A stretch of 64,000 bases of DNA, taken from an uncultured Clostridium sp. (GTDB lineage: Bacteria; Bacillota; Clostridia; TANB77; CAG-508). The stretch spans positions 24,465-88,464 of the forward strand of contig USMK01000003.1 of NCBI GenBank assembly GCA_900555835.1. The letters are read 5' to 3'. Of the stretch, positions 1 to 7,947 are shown in pieces (position 1 is the stretch's first letter; the number at the start of each line of letters is the position of its first letter). The position numbers were made by a program, and so were the translations under genes. The notes beneath the pieces were generated by a model, which did no database searches, was not told where the DNA came from, and saw nothing but the letters and a program-made list of their open reading frames with translations.

Positions 1-1066
1 TATGCTATTTATATTGTAAGTCCTGGGGATACGCTTTCTTCTATTGCTAAAAATTTTAACACTACTGTTAATAATATTTTAACTGCTAATCCTGATAAGA
101 ATTTGTCGGTTATTTATCCTAAACAAATTATTGTTGTTCCTTTTGGAAATATTGTACCTACTGATATTACTTATACTTCTGAGTTTATGAATATCAATGT
201 TCGTGCTTTAAAAGTTGTTTATCCTTTTATTGAAACTGGTTCTATTGGCACAAGTGTACTTGGGGAAGAAATTCCTTATATACGAATTGGTAATGGTCCA
301 AAGGAAGTTTTTTATAATGCTTCAATTCACCGGAAATGAGTGGATCACTTCTGTACTTTTAATGAAGTTTGCTGAGGATTATTGTTCTGCAATTCGTTCT
401 AATGGCGTTATTTTCGGTTTTGATGCTAGAAATTTGTTTAATTCGGTTTCTATTTACATTGTTCCTATGGTTAATCCTGATGGTGTAAATATTTCTGCTG
501 GTGCTTTTAGGGAGGATTCTAGTGCATATCTTAAAGCTAAACGTATTTCTAGTAATTTTCCTAGTATTCCTTTTCCTTCTGGTTGGAAAGCAAATATAAA
601 TGGTGTGGATTTGAATTTGCAGTTTCCGGCTGAGTGGGAGCGTGCTAAGGAGATTAAGTTTAGACAGGGCTTTAATAAGCCAGCTCCTCGTGATTATGTT
701 GGCCTTCGGTCCTTTGACTGAGCCTGAGGCTTTGGCTCTTTATGATTTTACTCTTAGTCATAATTTTAGGCTTACTATTTCTTATCATACTCAAGGTAAA
801 GAAATTTATTGGAAATTTTTAAATTATGTTCCAAATCAAGCTTTTGAAATTGCTAGTTCTTTTGCTATGGTGAGTGGATATACTGTGGCTGATGTGCCTT
901 ATGAGTCTAATTTTGCTGGTTTTAAGGATTGGTTTATTCAAAATTATAATCGTCCTCGGTTATACTATTGAGGCTGGACTTCGGTGTTAATCCTTTGCCT
1001 ATTTCCCAGTTTAATCAAATTTATGCTGATAATATTGGTATTTTGGTACTTGGAGCAGTTCTGTAA
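1..1066 (+). CDS. LysM-M14 zinc peptidase (gamma-D-glutamyl-diamino acid peptidase type), 5' end outside window, four +1 shifts
   Basis: Secreted-type cell-wall peptidase predicted to cleave peptidoglycan stem peptides. The frame is open from base 1 and begins inside a LysM peptidoglycan-binding domain (SPGDTLSSIAKNF, about residues 7-19). The M14 domain follows: zinc motif HGNEW, NPDGVN, GVDLNLQFPAEWE, PLTEPEA, YHTQGKEIYW, and the catalytic glutamate in YTIEAGLG near the C-terminus. These blocks are in order and complete, but lie in five successive reading-frame segments. Each change of frame is +1 and falls exactly on an in-frame CGG (331, 707, 957, 982), and each time the homology resumes with a glycine (HGNE, VGLGPL, RPGYT, GLGVN). 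Read this way the gene ends at the TAA at 1064-1066 with no residue missing, so I annotate one gene rather than a pseudogene. A shared convergent terminator follows. Confidence 0.82.
331..334 (+). other. CGGA +1 recoding site 1 (M14 peptidase, HGNEW)
   Basis: The in-frame codon after CAC is CGG, and the zero frame stops two codons later (TGA). Skipping the C gives GGA AAT GAG TGG, restoring the HGNEW zinc-binding motif of M14 peptidases. Confidence 0.85.
707..710 (+). other. CGGT +1 recoding site 2 (M14 peptidase, LGPLTEPE)
   Basis: CGG follows CTT in the frame set by site 1. The zero frame ends in TGA four codons later. Skipping the C gives GGT CCT TTG ACT GAG, the conserved GPLTEPE block. 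Confidence 0.85.
957..960 (+). other. CGGT +1 recoding site 3 (M14 peptidase, RPGYTIEAG)
   Basis: CGG follows CCT in the frame set by site 2. The zero frame ends in TGA four codons later. Skipping the C restores PGYTIEAG with the catalytic glutamate. Confidence 0.85.
982..985 (+). other. CGGT +1 recoding site 4 (M14 peptidase, GLGVNPLP)
   Basis: CGG follows CTT in the frame set by site 3. The zero frame ends in TAA two codons later. Skipping the C gives GGT GTT AAT CCT, and the frame runs to the natural end at 1066. Confidence 0.85.
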
Positions 1067-1086
1067 TTTGATTAGTACAATTAAAT

Positions 1087-1130
1087 AAAAATGAGATTTA
1101 AGTTAAATTTATTACTTAAATCTCATTTTT
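1087..1130. terminator. Bidirectional rho-independent terminator
   Basis: A perfect 16-bp stem (1087-1102 with 1115-1130) has a 12-base loop, with an A-run on one side and a T-run on the other. It lies between the convergent M14 gene and the gene at 1153, so it can serve both. Confidence 0.85.
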
Positions 1131-1152
1131 ATTTTCATCTTTTTTCTATATA

Positions 1153-1629
1153 TTATCTTTTATTTATTATGTCACATTTTATTTTGTTTATTGAATTTTT
1201 TACATATTGTGTTGCTTTTTTATCATAAATATATTTTCCATTTACTTTTCTAACTACATCTCCAATTTTTACATTTTCAGGTAAGTCTTTTTCAAATGCA
1301 ATATATTTACGTTCGTGTTTGTTTATATATTGTGCAACTTTATATCTGTGATATTCATTATCATTTTCGTATTTATTTGTTACAAGATATATCTCTCCAT
1401 TGCTTAAATCTGATAATTCTTTTTTAAAGTAATTTTGTAAAAATTCTGATTCTTTTCTATAAAGTTCTAAGTCTTCTTCTTGGGTTAATTTTATTTCTTC
1501 TATTTTTTCTGTTTTTATTTCATTTTTTTCATTAAAATTATCTAATGTTTCACTTAATTCTTTTAAAAAATTTTTTATGAAATTATTTTTGGGTATTTTT
1601 TCTGTTATCTTATTTAAATCTAATTCCAA
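1153..1629 (-). CDS. Hypothetical protein, 158 aa, distal gene of the nuclease operon
   Basis: I do not recognise this protein. It starts at TTG 1629, chosen because an AAGGAGG ribosome site sits just upstream and overlaps the end of the nuclease gene, whose stop is only one base away (translational coupling likely). The first two thirds are charged and probably helical (many Glu/Lys, about residues 30-95). The last third has alternating beta-type patterns (YKVAQYINK, YIAFEKDLP, VVRKVNGKYIYD) suggesting a small beta domain. No signal peptide, membrane segment or cysteine cluster was seen. Its position suggests it accompanies the nuclease, for example as an inhibitor or partner, but this is only inference from context. 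Confidence 0.7.
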   Translation of the reverse strand: MELDLNKITEKIPKNNFIKNFLKELSETLDNFNEKNEIKTEKIEEIKLTQEEDLELYRKESEFLQNYFKKELSDLSNGEIYLVTNKYENDNEYHRYKVAQYINKHERKYIAFEKDLPENVKIGDVVRKVNGKYIYDKKATQYVKNSINKIKCDIINKR

Positions 1630-1630
1630 A

Positions 1631-2395
1631 TTATACCTCCTTTTTTATCAATTTTGCTTCACCTGTACTGTAATCAATTTTAAAATTATCTTGCACATTG
1701 TATATAAATTTGTTGAAAGATACGCCTTCTTCTTCAACAGATTTTGCTTCTATTTGTACACCTGTTGCTAATTTATTTTGTCCTTCATAAATAGGTGTTA
1801 CTCTATATAGCACATGATAATTTTTGTTTTGCTTATTTTTTTGTTTAATCCAGTTTGCAACAATATTTTCATATTCTATCATAGCACTATTTAACTGAGA
1901 AGTACCAGTAATTAAATTTTGTTTATTATTGTTTTCGTTTCCTAATTGCCAAGCAATTAAATGACATCTTTCATATAAATGCTGGCTATTGTTTTCTCCA
2001 TATAGATATTGTTTCCACCCAGTAGGCTTATATGAAAGATTTTCTCTTTTTGTTCCTTCTGGTGGCATTGTATATTTGCATATATTTGCAAATGCAACTC
2101 CTGCTCTATTTAATTCGTCAAGTGGTGAATAGTCTTCGAAATTTTCTGTGCTTATTTCTTGTTCTTTAAAATATGGCACATTATTATTAATAGTTATAAC
2201 TATTTCCCCTGAATATGGCGGAATATTACTTATTTGACTACTATTTTCAATAGTTATGCTTTCCTGTGATGCTTCAATGTTGTTTTCATTTATTGGTAAT
2301 ATGTATCCAATTATGGTTAATATTATTATAATAATTATTGTTGATATAAATTGTTTTAAATCTTTTTTTGTTTTTATATATTTTTTCTTCTTCAT
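1631..2395 (-). CDS. Membrane-anchored DNA/RNA non-specific endonuclease (EndA / DNA-entry nuclease type)
   Basis: Predicted extracellular nuclease of the NUC1/EndA superfamily, 254 aa. A lysine-rich N-terminus is followed by one strongly hydrophobic segment (about residues 17-33), which would anchor the enzyme outside the membrane. The catalytic region includes LYERCHLIAWQLG (family pattern R-G/C-H, where the His is the general base), then the metal-binding NENNNKQNLITGT block with its asparagines and a helix carrying NSAMIEYE. This is close to the streptococcal DNA-entry nuclease pattern. It lies directly downstream of comEA on the same strand, so the pair may process and bind incoming DNA as in competence (inference). 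ATG 2395 has a GGAG ribosome site. Confidence 0.85.
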   Translation of the reverse strand: MKKKKYIKTKKDLKQFISTIIIIIILTIIGYILPINENNIEASQESITIENSSQISNIPPYSGEIVITINNNVPYFKEQEISTENFEDYSPLDELNRAGVAFANICKYTMPPEGTKRENLSYKPTGWKQYLYGENNSQHLYERCHLIAWQLGNENNNKQNLITGTSQLNSAMIEYENIVANWIKQKNKQNKNYHVLYRVTPIYEGQNKLATGVQIEAKSVEEEGVSFNKFIYNVQDNFKIDYSTGEAKLIKKEV

Positions 2396-2459
2396 AACAT
2401 TCGCTCCTATTCAAAACTAATTATGATTTTATCATATTTGTTTTGAGCTAACAAGTGTA

Positions 2460-3065
2460 TTATACAGTTATTTGGTCTTGAATACTATTAAATTTTGCTT
2501 CTCCTATTCCTGGTACATTTTTTATGTCTTCTATCGTTTTAAATTTTCCATTTTCCTTTCTATAACTTATTATTTTGCTAGCTATTGATGGACCTATTCC
2601 ACTTAACAATTCTAGCTCTGTTTGTGTTGCTGTGTTTATATTTACTTTTGAACTTGAATTTATGCTATTTTCTTCTATTGTTTCTCCTAAATTTTCCATA
2701 ATATCTTCTTCTGTTTCATTTTGATTTGGAATGTATATTTTTTGACCATCTTGCAATTTTTGTGCTAAGTTTATCTTTTTTGTATTTGCATCTGCCGTTG
2801 TTCCACCTGCTTCTTTTATTGCATCTGCTACTCTTGCTCCTTCTTCTAGTTCTATTATTCCTTCTGTTACTACTGAGCCTGCTATGTGTACTTTTATTTT
2901 TGTAATTTCTACTTTTTCTTCTGTTTTGCTTACGTCTTCTATTTCTAGATTTTCATAATTTTCATTTGTTTGTGGTTTTATACTGAATATGTATATTACA
3001 ACAATTATTATCATTGTTATTACTATTCCAGCTATTACTAATTGATTTTTATTTATATTATTCAT
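2460..3065 (-). CDS. comEA: ComEA-type DNA-binding competence protein
   Basis: Membrane-anchored DNA receptor of natural transformation, 201 aa. An N-terminal membrane segment (about residues 8-28) is followed by a SLBB domain (IKVHIAGSVVTEGIIELEEGARVADAIKEAGG, split here as IKVHIAGSVV and ARVADAIKEAGG) ending in QDGQKIYIPNQNE. After an acidic linker comes a C-terminal double helix-hairpin-helix domain (VNINTATQTELELLSGIG and IEDIKNVPGIGEAKF), which binds double-stranded DNA without sequence preference. Length and order match the family. It starts at ATG 3065 behind a strong AAGGAGG site. comEC is not in the window, so a complete uptake system is not shown here. Confidence 0.93.
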   Translation of the reverse strand: MNNINKNQLVIAGIVITMIIIVVIYIFSIKPQTNENYENLEIEDVSKTEEKVEITKIKVHIAGSVVTEGIIELEEGARVADAIKEAGGTTADANTKKINLAQKLQDGQKIYIPNQNETEEDIMENLGETIEENSINSSSKVNINTATQTELELLSGIGPSIASKIISYRKENGKFKTIEDIKNVPGIGEAKFNSIQDQITV

Positions 3066-3135
3066 TTTTTCCTCCTTGATTTTTATTGATTTTTAATATA
3101 TTATTTATAGTGATATTTTATTATGGAGAGATATT

Positions 3136-4371
3136 ATGAAGAAAAGAATTTGTTTTATTTTTATTTTATTTTTGTGCTTACTTTCTTCTTCGGTATTTGC
3201 TGCTAGCACAAATAGTTTGAGCATCAATTCAGATGCCTGTATTTTAGTAGAGGATTCTACTGGTGATATTTTATTTGAGAAAAATTCAAAAGAGAAAATG
3301 TATCCTGCAAGTACTACAAAGGTTCTTACTGCATTATTAGTTTTAGAAAAAGGTAATTTAATAGATACTGTTACAATAAGTAATACAGCAGTTTCTAGCT
3401 TATCAGGTGGATATGTTACACCATATATTTCTGCTGGTGAAGAATTAACAGTCGAGCAACTTTTAAATGTTTTGCTTATTCCTTCTGGTAATGTTGCTGG
3501 AAATGCTTTGGCTGAATATGTTTCTGGTTCGATTGATAATTTCTGCGTTTTAATGAATTCACGAGCAAAAGAACTTGGTTGTGTTAATTCACATTTTACC
3601 AATCCCTATGGATTGCACAATGAAAACCATTATTCTTGTGCATATGATTTGTATTTAATTGCAAAAGAAGCTATGAAATATGATGTTTTTAGAAGTATTG
3701 TTTCAAAAACTTCGTATACCTTAGCCCCTTCTAATAAACATTTAAGAGATGATAGAACTTTATATTCAACAAATGATTTGATTAAACCTAATTCTAGTTC
3801 TTATTATGAATATGCTCTTGGTATAAAAACAGGATACACTAGTCAGGCTAAGGATTGCTTAGTTTCAGCCGCTACAAAGGATAATATGACTTTATATGCT
3901 GTTATTTTAGGGGCTGGCAAATCTGATACTGGTACTTCTTATAGATATAATGATATTAAGAAATTATTTAATTATGGATTTAATAATTATTTATTTAGAA
4001 CATTAAGAAGTAAAGATTCTGTTGTTCAAACAGTTGAAGTTGCAGGAGCTACAAGCGATACTAAGAATTTAGATTTAATTTTAGATTCTACTATTACTGC
4101 TTTTATAAATTCAAATGATGCATATACTTCTTTTATTCCTACTGTTACACTTAATAAATTATCTGCACCAATTGCAAAAGGAAGCATTGTTGGTAGTATT
4201 TCTTATAATGTAAATGGCAAGATCTATACAGCTAATTTACTAGCTGGAAATGATGTGCAAAAATCTTATTTATTTGTTTTTGTGGATATTGGTATGCTGA
4301 TTGCTGTTTTAATTTTGATTAAATTAATTGTTTCTAAAAATAAAAAACGTAAAAAGAAATCAAGTTATTGA
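3136..4371 (+). CDS. D-alanyl-D-alanine carboxypeptidase (DacA/PBP5 family)
   Basis: Low-molecular-weight penicillin-binding protein that trims the terminal D-Ala of peptidoglycan pentapeptides, 411 aa. It has a signal peptide (residues 1-22, ending SSSVFAA), the S-x-x-K motif in PASTTKVLTALL, the SGN motif in SGNVAGNALAEY, and the KTG motif in GIKTGYTSQ, all in the expected order. A beta-rich C-terminal domain follows, then a membrane segment (about residues 381-400) and a basic tail KNKKRKKKSS that retains it at the outer face of the membrane. It is a single divergent gene on the plus strand with a GGAGAG ribosome site and its own short terminator. Confidence 0.93.
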   Translation: MKKRICFIFILFLCLLSSSVFAASTNSLSINSDACILVEDSTGDILFEKNSKEKMYPASTTKVLTALLVLEKGNLIDTVTISNTAVSSLSGGYVTPYISAGEELTVEQLLNVLLIPSGNVAGNALAEYVSGSIDNFCVLMNSRAKELGCVNSHFTNPYGLHNENHYSCAYDLYLIAKEAMKYDVFRSIVSKTSYTLAPSNKHLRDDRTLYSTNDLIKPNSSSYYEYALGIKTGYTSQAKDCLVSAATKDNMTLYAVILGAGKSDTGTSYRYNDIKKLFNYGFNNYLFRTLRSKDSVVQTVEVAGATSDTKNLDLILDSTITAFINSNDAYTSFIPTVTLNKLSAPIAKGSIVGSISYNVNGKIYTANLLAGNDVQKSYLFVFVDIGMLIAVLILIKLIVSKNKKRKKKSSY

Positions 4372-4384
4372 TTTTTGAAAATAT

Positions 4385-4409
4385 AGGCGAGCTATATGCC
4401 CGCCTTTTT
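4385..4409. terminator. Short GC-rich hairpin terminator
   Basis: A 5-bp stem (AGGCG / CGCCT) with a long loop, followed by a T-run on the plus strand, between the convergent dacA-type gene and rsfS. The stem is short, so efficiency is uncertain. Confidence 0.55.
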
Positions 4410-4412
4410 ATT

Positions 4413-4748
4413 TTAATCTAATTTTTGTTTCATTTGTTCCCATAGTTCTTCTATTTTGTAGTTTTCTCTTTCTTTCTCTGTAAATATATGAACTACTACA
4501 TCTCCATAATCCATTAGTATCCATGTTCCTGTTTCATATCCTTCTATTTTATTTGGATATATTCCGTCTTTTTTTAATTCATATTCAACATTGTCTGCTA
4601 ATGATTTTATATGTGTGCTTGATGTTCCACTTGTTATTACAAAGTAATCTGCTATTGTGGTTACATCTTTTATTTCCATATACTTTATGTTTATTCCTTT
4701 CTTGTTATCTAAAATTTTTACTATTTTCTGTAACAGTTCATTTTCCAT
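4413..4748 (-). CDS. rsfS: Ribosome silencing factor RsfS
   Basis: Binds ribosomal protein uL14 and blocks 30S-50S joining under nutrient limitation. The 111-aa protein has the typical family blocks: VTTIADYFVITSGTSSTHI (substrate-like nucleotidyltransferase fold), IEGYETGTWILMDYGDVVVHIF, and a C-terminal YKIEELW. Length is normal. It is the last gene of the minus-strand series with the LCP gene, which ends 17 bp upstream. The ribosome site is AGGAGG. Confidence 0.95.
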   Translation of the reverse strand: MENELLQKIVKILDNKKGINIKYMEIKDVTTIADYFVITSGTSSTHIKSLADNVEYELKKDGIYPNKIEGYETGTWILMDYGDVVVHIFTEKERENYKIEELWEQMKQKLD

Positions 4749-4765
4749 TTATATTCTTTTACCTC

Positions 4766-6004
4766 CTAATTTCCTTTATAGTCTTTTCCTACTATAATTG
4801 TATAATGGTATTGTCCATTATCTTCGCCTTCTTCTATTTGAGCGTTTAATACTAATTTTTGTATTTTCTTTGTATTTTCCTCTGTCATTTGTTTTCTATT
4901 TATTATTATTGTTTTTGGTGCTGCTGCTATTTTTTCTTTTGTAATTTTATATCCTTGTTCTTCTAAGGTTTCTTGTAATCTATCTGCTTCTTCTACCTTG
5001 TCTTCTACATATAGTATTTCTATATTTGTTTTTGAATTTTCTTTTATTTCTTCTTCTGTTGGCTTGTCTAAGAATAATTCACCTACCATTTGTTCTGTTT
5101 TCTTTTTGTTGTGTACAAAGATCCACACTTCTCCTGGTTTTTCAGAAGCTCCTGGTAATGCACCTGTTTTTATATTGTCTGTGTTAAATTCCATTATATA
5201 TGGCAAATAGTCTTTTAATTCTGATATATTCATATTTGTTTCTATGTTTCTATTTGCTATATCTATTAGTTCACCTAATTTTAGTACATTTTTTGCTTGA
5301 AGTGTTTGTTTTAGTGCAGCTATTATAAATTCTCTTTGTGTTCTCATTCTTCCATAATCATCACTTCCATATGTTGCTGAATATCCTGTGTAGTTATTGT
5401 TTTTTCTAAATCTTACTAATTGTTCTGCTTTGTCTCCATCTAGTAATTGATACCCTTGTTTTAAGTGAATATATAGTTTTTGAGAAGAGTCATCATAATC
5501 CATATCTATTGGAACATCAAAATATACTCCACCAATTGTATCTACTAATTCTCTTAGTGCTTTTGTATCTATCGTTATATAGTTTTTTATATCTAGTCCA
5601 GTTATATCATTTACTGCATTTAGCAATTTTTGTGGTGATTGTTGATATAGTGCATTTATTTTATTCATTGCTGTTGCTGTGTTTTTGTTTTTGCCAACAT
5701 ATGTGTCTCTTGGTATTGACATCATAACTGCTTCTTGTGTTTGCGGATTATATTGTGCAACTATTATTGTATCTGTTAAATTTTGACTTTTACCTATTAA
5801 TAGGCAGGTTATCTTTGGCATATTTTTTACTGTATCTTCGTCATGTCCCATGCTTGCTGCAACAAAACCTTGTAAGCCTCCTCCTAGTTTTGTCGCTTTA
5901 TATGTTATTATTCCAGCATATATTAAAAGTACTATTAAAATAAATATCAATATTTTTAATATTATATGCTTTTTACTCTTTTTCTCTTTTTTAGTATTTT
6001 TCAA
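4766..6004 (-). CDS. LytR-CpsA-Psr (LCP) family cell-wall glycopolymer ligase
   Basis: Predicted to attach teichoic-acid-like or capsular polymers to peptidoglycan from undecaprenyl-linked precursors. The 412-aa protein has a basic N-terminus and a single membrane segment (about residues 12-30). The LCP catalytic domain has ITCLLIGK, TDTIIVAQYNP, MMSIPRDTYV and KAEQLVRFRKNN, with the arginines and aspartates used for pyrophosphate and metal binding. A C-terminal LytR_C-like domain follows (about residues 328-410: IEILYVEDK, RLQETLEEQGYKI). It is in the same operon as cvpA and rsfS. Its start at ATG 6004 has a GGAGG ribosome site. Confidence 0.92.
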   Translation of the reverse strand: MKNTKKEKKSKKHIILKILIFILIVLLIYAGIITYKATKLGGGLQGFVAASMGHDEDTVKNMPKITCLLIGKSQNLTDTIIVAQYNPQTQEAVMMSIPRDTYVGKNKNTATAMNKINALYQQSPQKLLNAVNDITGLDIKNYITIDTKALRELVDTIGGVYFDVPIDMDYDDSSQKLYIHLKQGYQLLDGDKAEQLVRFRKNNNYTGYSATYGSDDYGRMRTQREFIIAALKQTLQAKNVLKLGELIDIANRNIETNMNISELKDYLPYIMEFNTDNIKTGALPGASEKPGEVWIFVHNKKKTEQMVGELFLDKPTEEEIKENSKTNIEILYVEDKVEEADRLQETLEEQGYKITKEKIAAAPKTIIINRKQMTEENTKKIQKLVLNAQIEEGEDNGQYHYTIIVGKDYKGN

Positions 6005-6066
6005 TTTTTTCTCCTCCTAATTGGTATACATTTAATAGTATACCAAAGGTTTATTCAAATATCAAC

Positions 6067-6724
6067 CTATGAGAAGATAATTTTTAGTAAAATATTATTA
6101 TTAAACATAAATTTTCCTAAATTAGATTCATTTATTGTTTGTAATATTTCGTTATTTCCTGTTACTGTACTTATTGCCATTGCTATTGCTAATACTATGT
6201 AAATTATTAATAATCCTTCTAACAAGCCATACGCAATGCCTCCGCAATTTATTTGCACTATTTATTATTGGTAATTTTGATACTACATTTGTTACTACTT
6301 TTAATATTCCTAGCACTAATCTTATTACAATAAATATTCCTATTAATGCAATTATTTTTATAGCTGTTATTGATATATTTGTAGCAATTACCTGTGATAT
6401 ATTATCTTTTGCTGTATCTGTTGCTTCTTTTACAGTTTTTGATATGTAATTTGTTACAATATCTGGCATACTGCTGTTTTCTGGTTGTTCCTGAGCCTGT
6501 TCTATTGTTTCTGGATTTATATTTGTTTGTATTGTTTCTTTTATTACATCATCAATCTGTGTGTTTTCTATCAAATAGTTTGCAACTGGTGTGTATAATG
6601 CTAATGATAATATTATTGCAATTATAAATGAGGCTAGTCTGAATCCTACTTCTATTAGGCCTTTTTTGTAACCCATTATTATACACAGTGCAATTATTAC
6701 TATTATTCCTAAATCAATTACCAT
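6067..6724 (-). CDS. cvpA: CvpA family membrane protein, with one +1 shift at CGG
   Basis: Polytopic inner-membrane protein of the CvpA/colicin V production family. Its molecular role is unclear; the family is linked to envelope homeostasis. The first frame encodes residues 1-160 (MVIDLGIIVIIALCIIMGY, typical CvpA N-terminus, then further membrane helices). The third frame segment completes the last helix (GGIAYGLLEGLLIIYIV). The join is at an in-frame CGG (6244 to 6242, minus strand) in NKL-GGIAYG. A +1 move there gives an uninterrupted 218-aa protein. The zero frame instead runs into an arginine-rich, non-membrane tail that ends at 6152. It lies between the DUF5711-like and LCP genes in one operon. 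Confidence 0.85.
6241..6244 (-). other. CGGA +1 recoding site 5 (cvpA)
   Basis: In the minus-strand frame of cvpA the codon after TTG is CGG. Skipping the C yields GGA GGC ATT GCG TAT GGC, the glycine-rich start of the last CvpA helix. Confidence 0.8.
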
Positions 6725-6736
6725 TTTTTCCTCCCT

Positions 6737-7915
6737 TTAAAATTTTATTATTTCTATTTTATTTTTATATATAATTCCTGCCATTTGTTCACTTATTACA
6801 ATTTCTTTTATTTCTTGACTTGCTAAATATTTTGTATGTAAAAATCCGTCTGAATTGATAAAATACACTTCTGTTCCTGTATTTATTGCTACTATTTTTC
6901 CTTTTGCATCTATTTCTTTTGGAAGTGAATTTATAAAATATTCTCTTGATTTTTCTGTTTTTGTATTTGTTACTTTTATTTTTGTTAACAATTTTTCATC
7001 ATCATTATTCATTACTTCTACGATTTGATTTTCTAGATTTATTTCTGCAAATAATGTATTTTCATTGTATTTTATTATTTGTTTTTGTGTTCCATTTCCT
7101 ATTTTTAAAATTTTGTCGTCTAACATACACATTAAATTGTTATTTAAATCATAACATATGCTTGTTATAATACTATCTTCTCCCACCTCTGCTTTATATG
7201 TTGTTGAATCTTCTAATCCGGCTTTTGCATTTTCTATTGAAATTATTCTTATTCCAGATTTTATTTGTATCCCAGATAAATTTGTTTCTGCTATTGCTAA
7301 AAATTTGTTATCACTTGATATTGCTAAATCTGCTGTATATGTTGTTGATAAATATGTTTTGCATAATTCTTTTCCTTCTTGGCTATATGTTGTTATTATT
7401 GATTTATAACTTGTTTGTGATACTGATACTGCAATATATCCATTTTGATTTACAGATATTTTTTCTATTTTTCCTTCTATGTCATTTTGCCATACAATAT
7501 TTTTGTCTGCCACTAAATATACTTTATTTCCGTTTTTTTCTGCTATTGCTAAATATTTACCATTTGAACTAAATATTGGTGTTGTTATATTTATATTTAA
7601 AGAAAATTCCTGTTTTGCATATGTGTTATATGCAATTAGTGTATTATTATTTAATATTCCTATATATCTAGAAAATGCACATATATATTTATTTGAATCA
7701 CTTGCTACTTCTATTGATATTAGCTCTTTTTCAGTTACTGTTTTTTTCAAAATATTTTCGTCAAAAAAGTTTTGTATATCTCTATTTTCTCTATATAATA
7801 TTATACTTGTTATTATTAAAGCAATTACTAATAATATACCTAATATTTTTAGGATTTTTTTAATTGTTTTTTTTCTTTTTTCTTTTTTTTCAATTTCTTC
7901 TTCCATACATTTCAC
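6737..7915 (-). CDS. Membrane-anchored beta-propeller-like protein (DUF5711-like)
   Basis: Function unknown; 392 aa. A lysine/glutamate-rich N-terminus is followed by one membrane helix (about residues 24-42). The rest is made of repeating units of about 40-45 residues of the form 'S-x-N-G-K-Y-L-A-I-A' (SSNGKYLAIAEKNG, NQNGYIAVSVSQT, SSDNKFLAIAETN), which resembles a WD/YVTN-type beta-propeller, as in the DUF5711 family of clostridia. It would therefore be an extracytoplasmic sensor or scaffold. It sits between the permease and cvpA with short gaps. An upstream ATG in a GGTGAA context fits the annotated start. Family assignment is from memory. Confidence 0.7.
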   Translation of the reverse strand: MKCMEEEIEKKEKRKKTIKKILKILGILLVIALIITSIILYRENRDIQNFFDENILKKTVTEKELISIEVASDSNKYICAFSRYIGILNNNTLIAYNTYAKQEFSLNINITTPIFSSNGKYLAIAEKNGNKVYLVADKNIVWQNDIEGKIEKISVNQNGYIAVSVSQTSYKSIITTYSQEGKELCKTYLSTTYTADLAISSDNKFLAIAETNLSGIQIKSGIRIISIENAKAGLEDSTTYKAEVGEDSIITSICYDLNNNLMCMLDDKILKIGNGTQKQIIKYNENTLFAEINLENQIVEVMNNDDEKLLTKIKVTNTKTEKSREYFINSLPKEIDAKGKIVAINTGTEVYFINSDGFLHTKYLASQEIKEIVISEQMAGIIYKNKIEIIKF

Positions 7916-7947
7916 CTATTTAGTTATATCAATATTCTGGCTTTTTT

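Noticed and set aside
1..1066. M14 peptidase as an ordinary pseudogene
   Set aside because: All catalytic blocks are kept, and only the CGG-type insertion is seen, four times. The same signature occurs in dnaX and mnmE.
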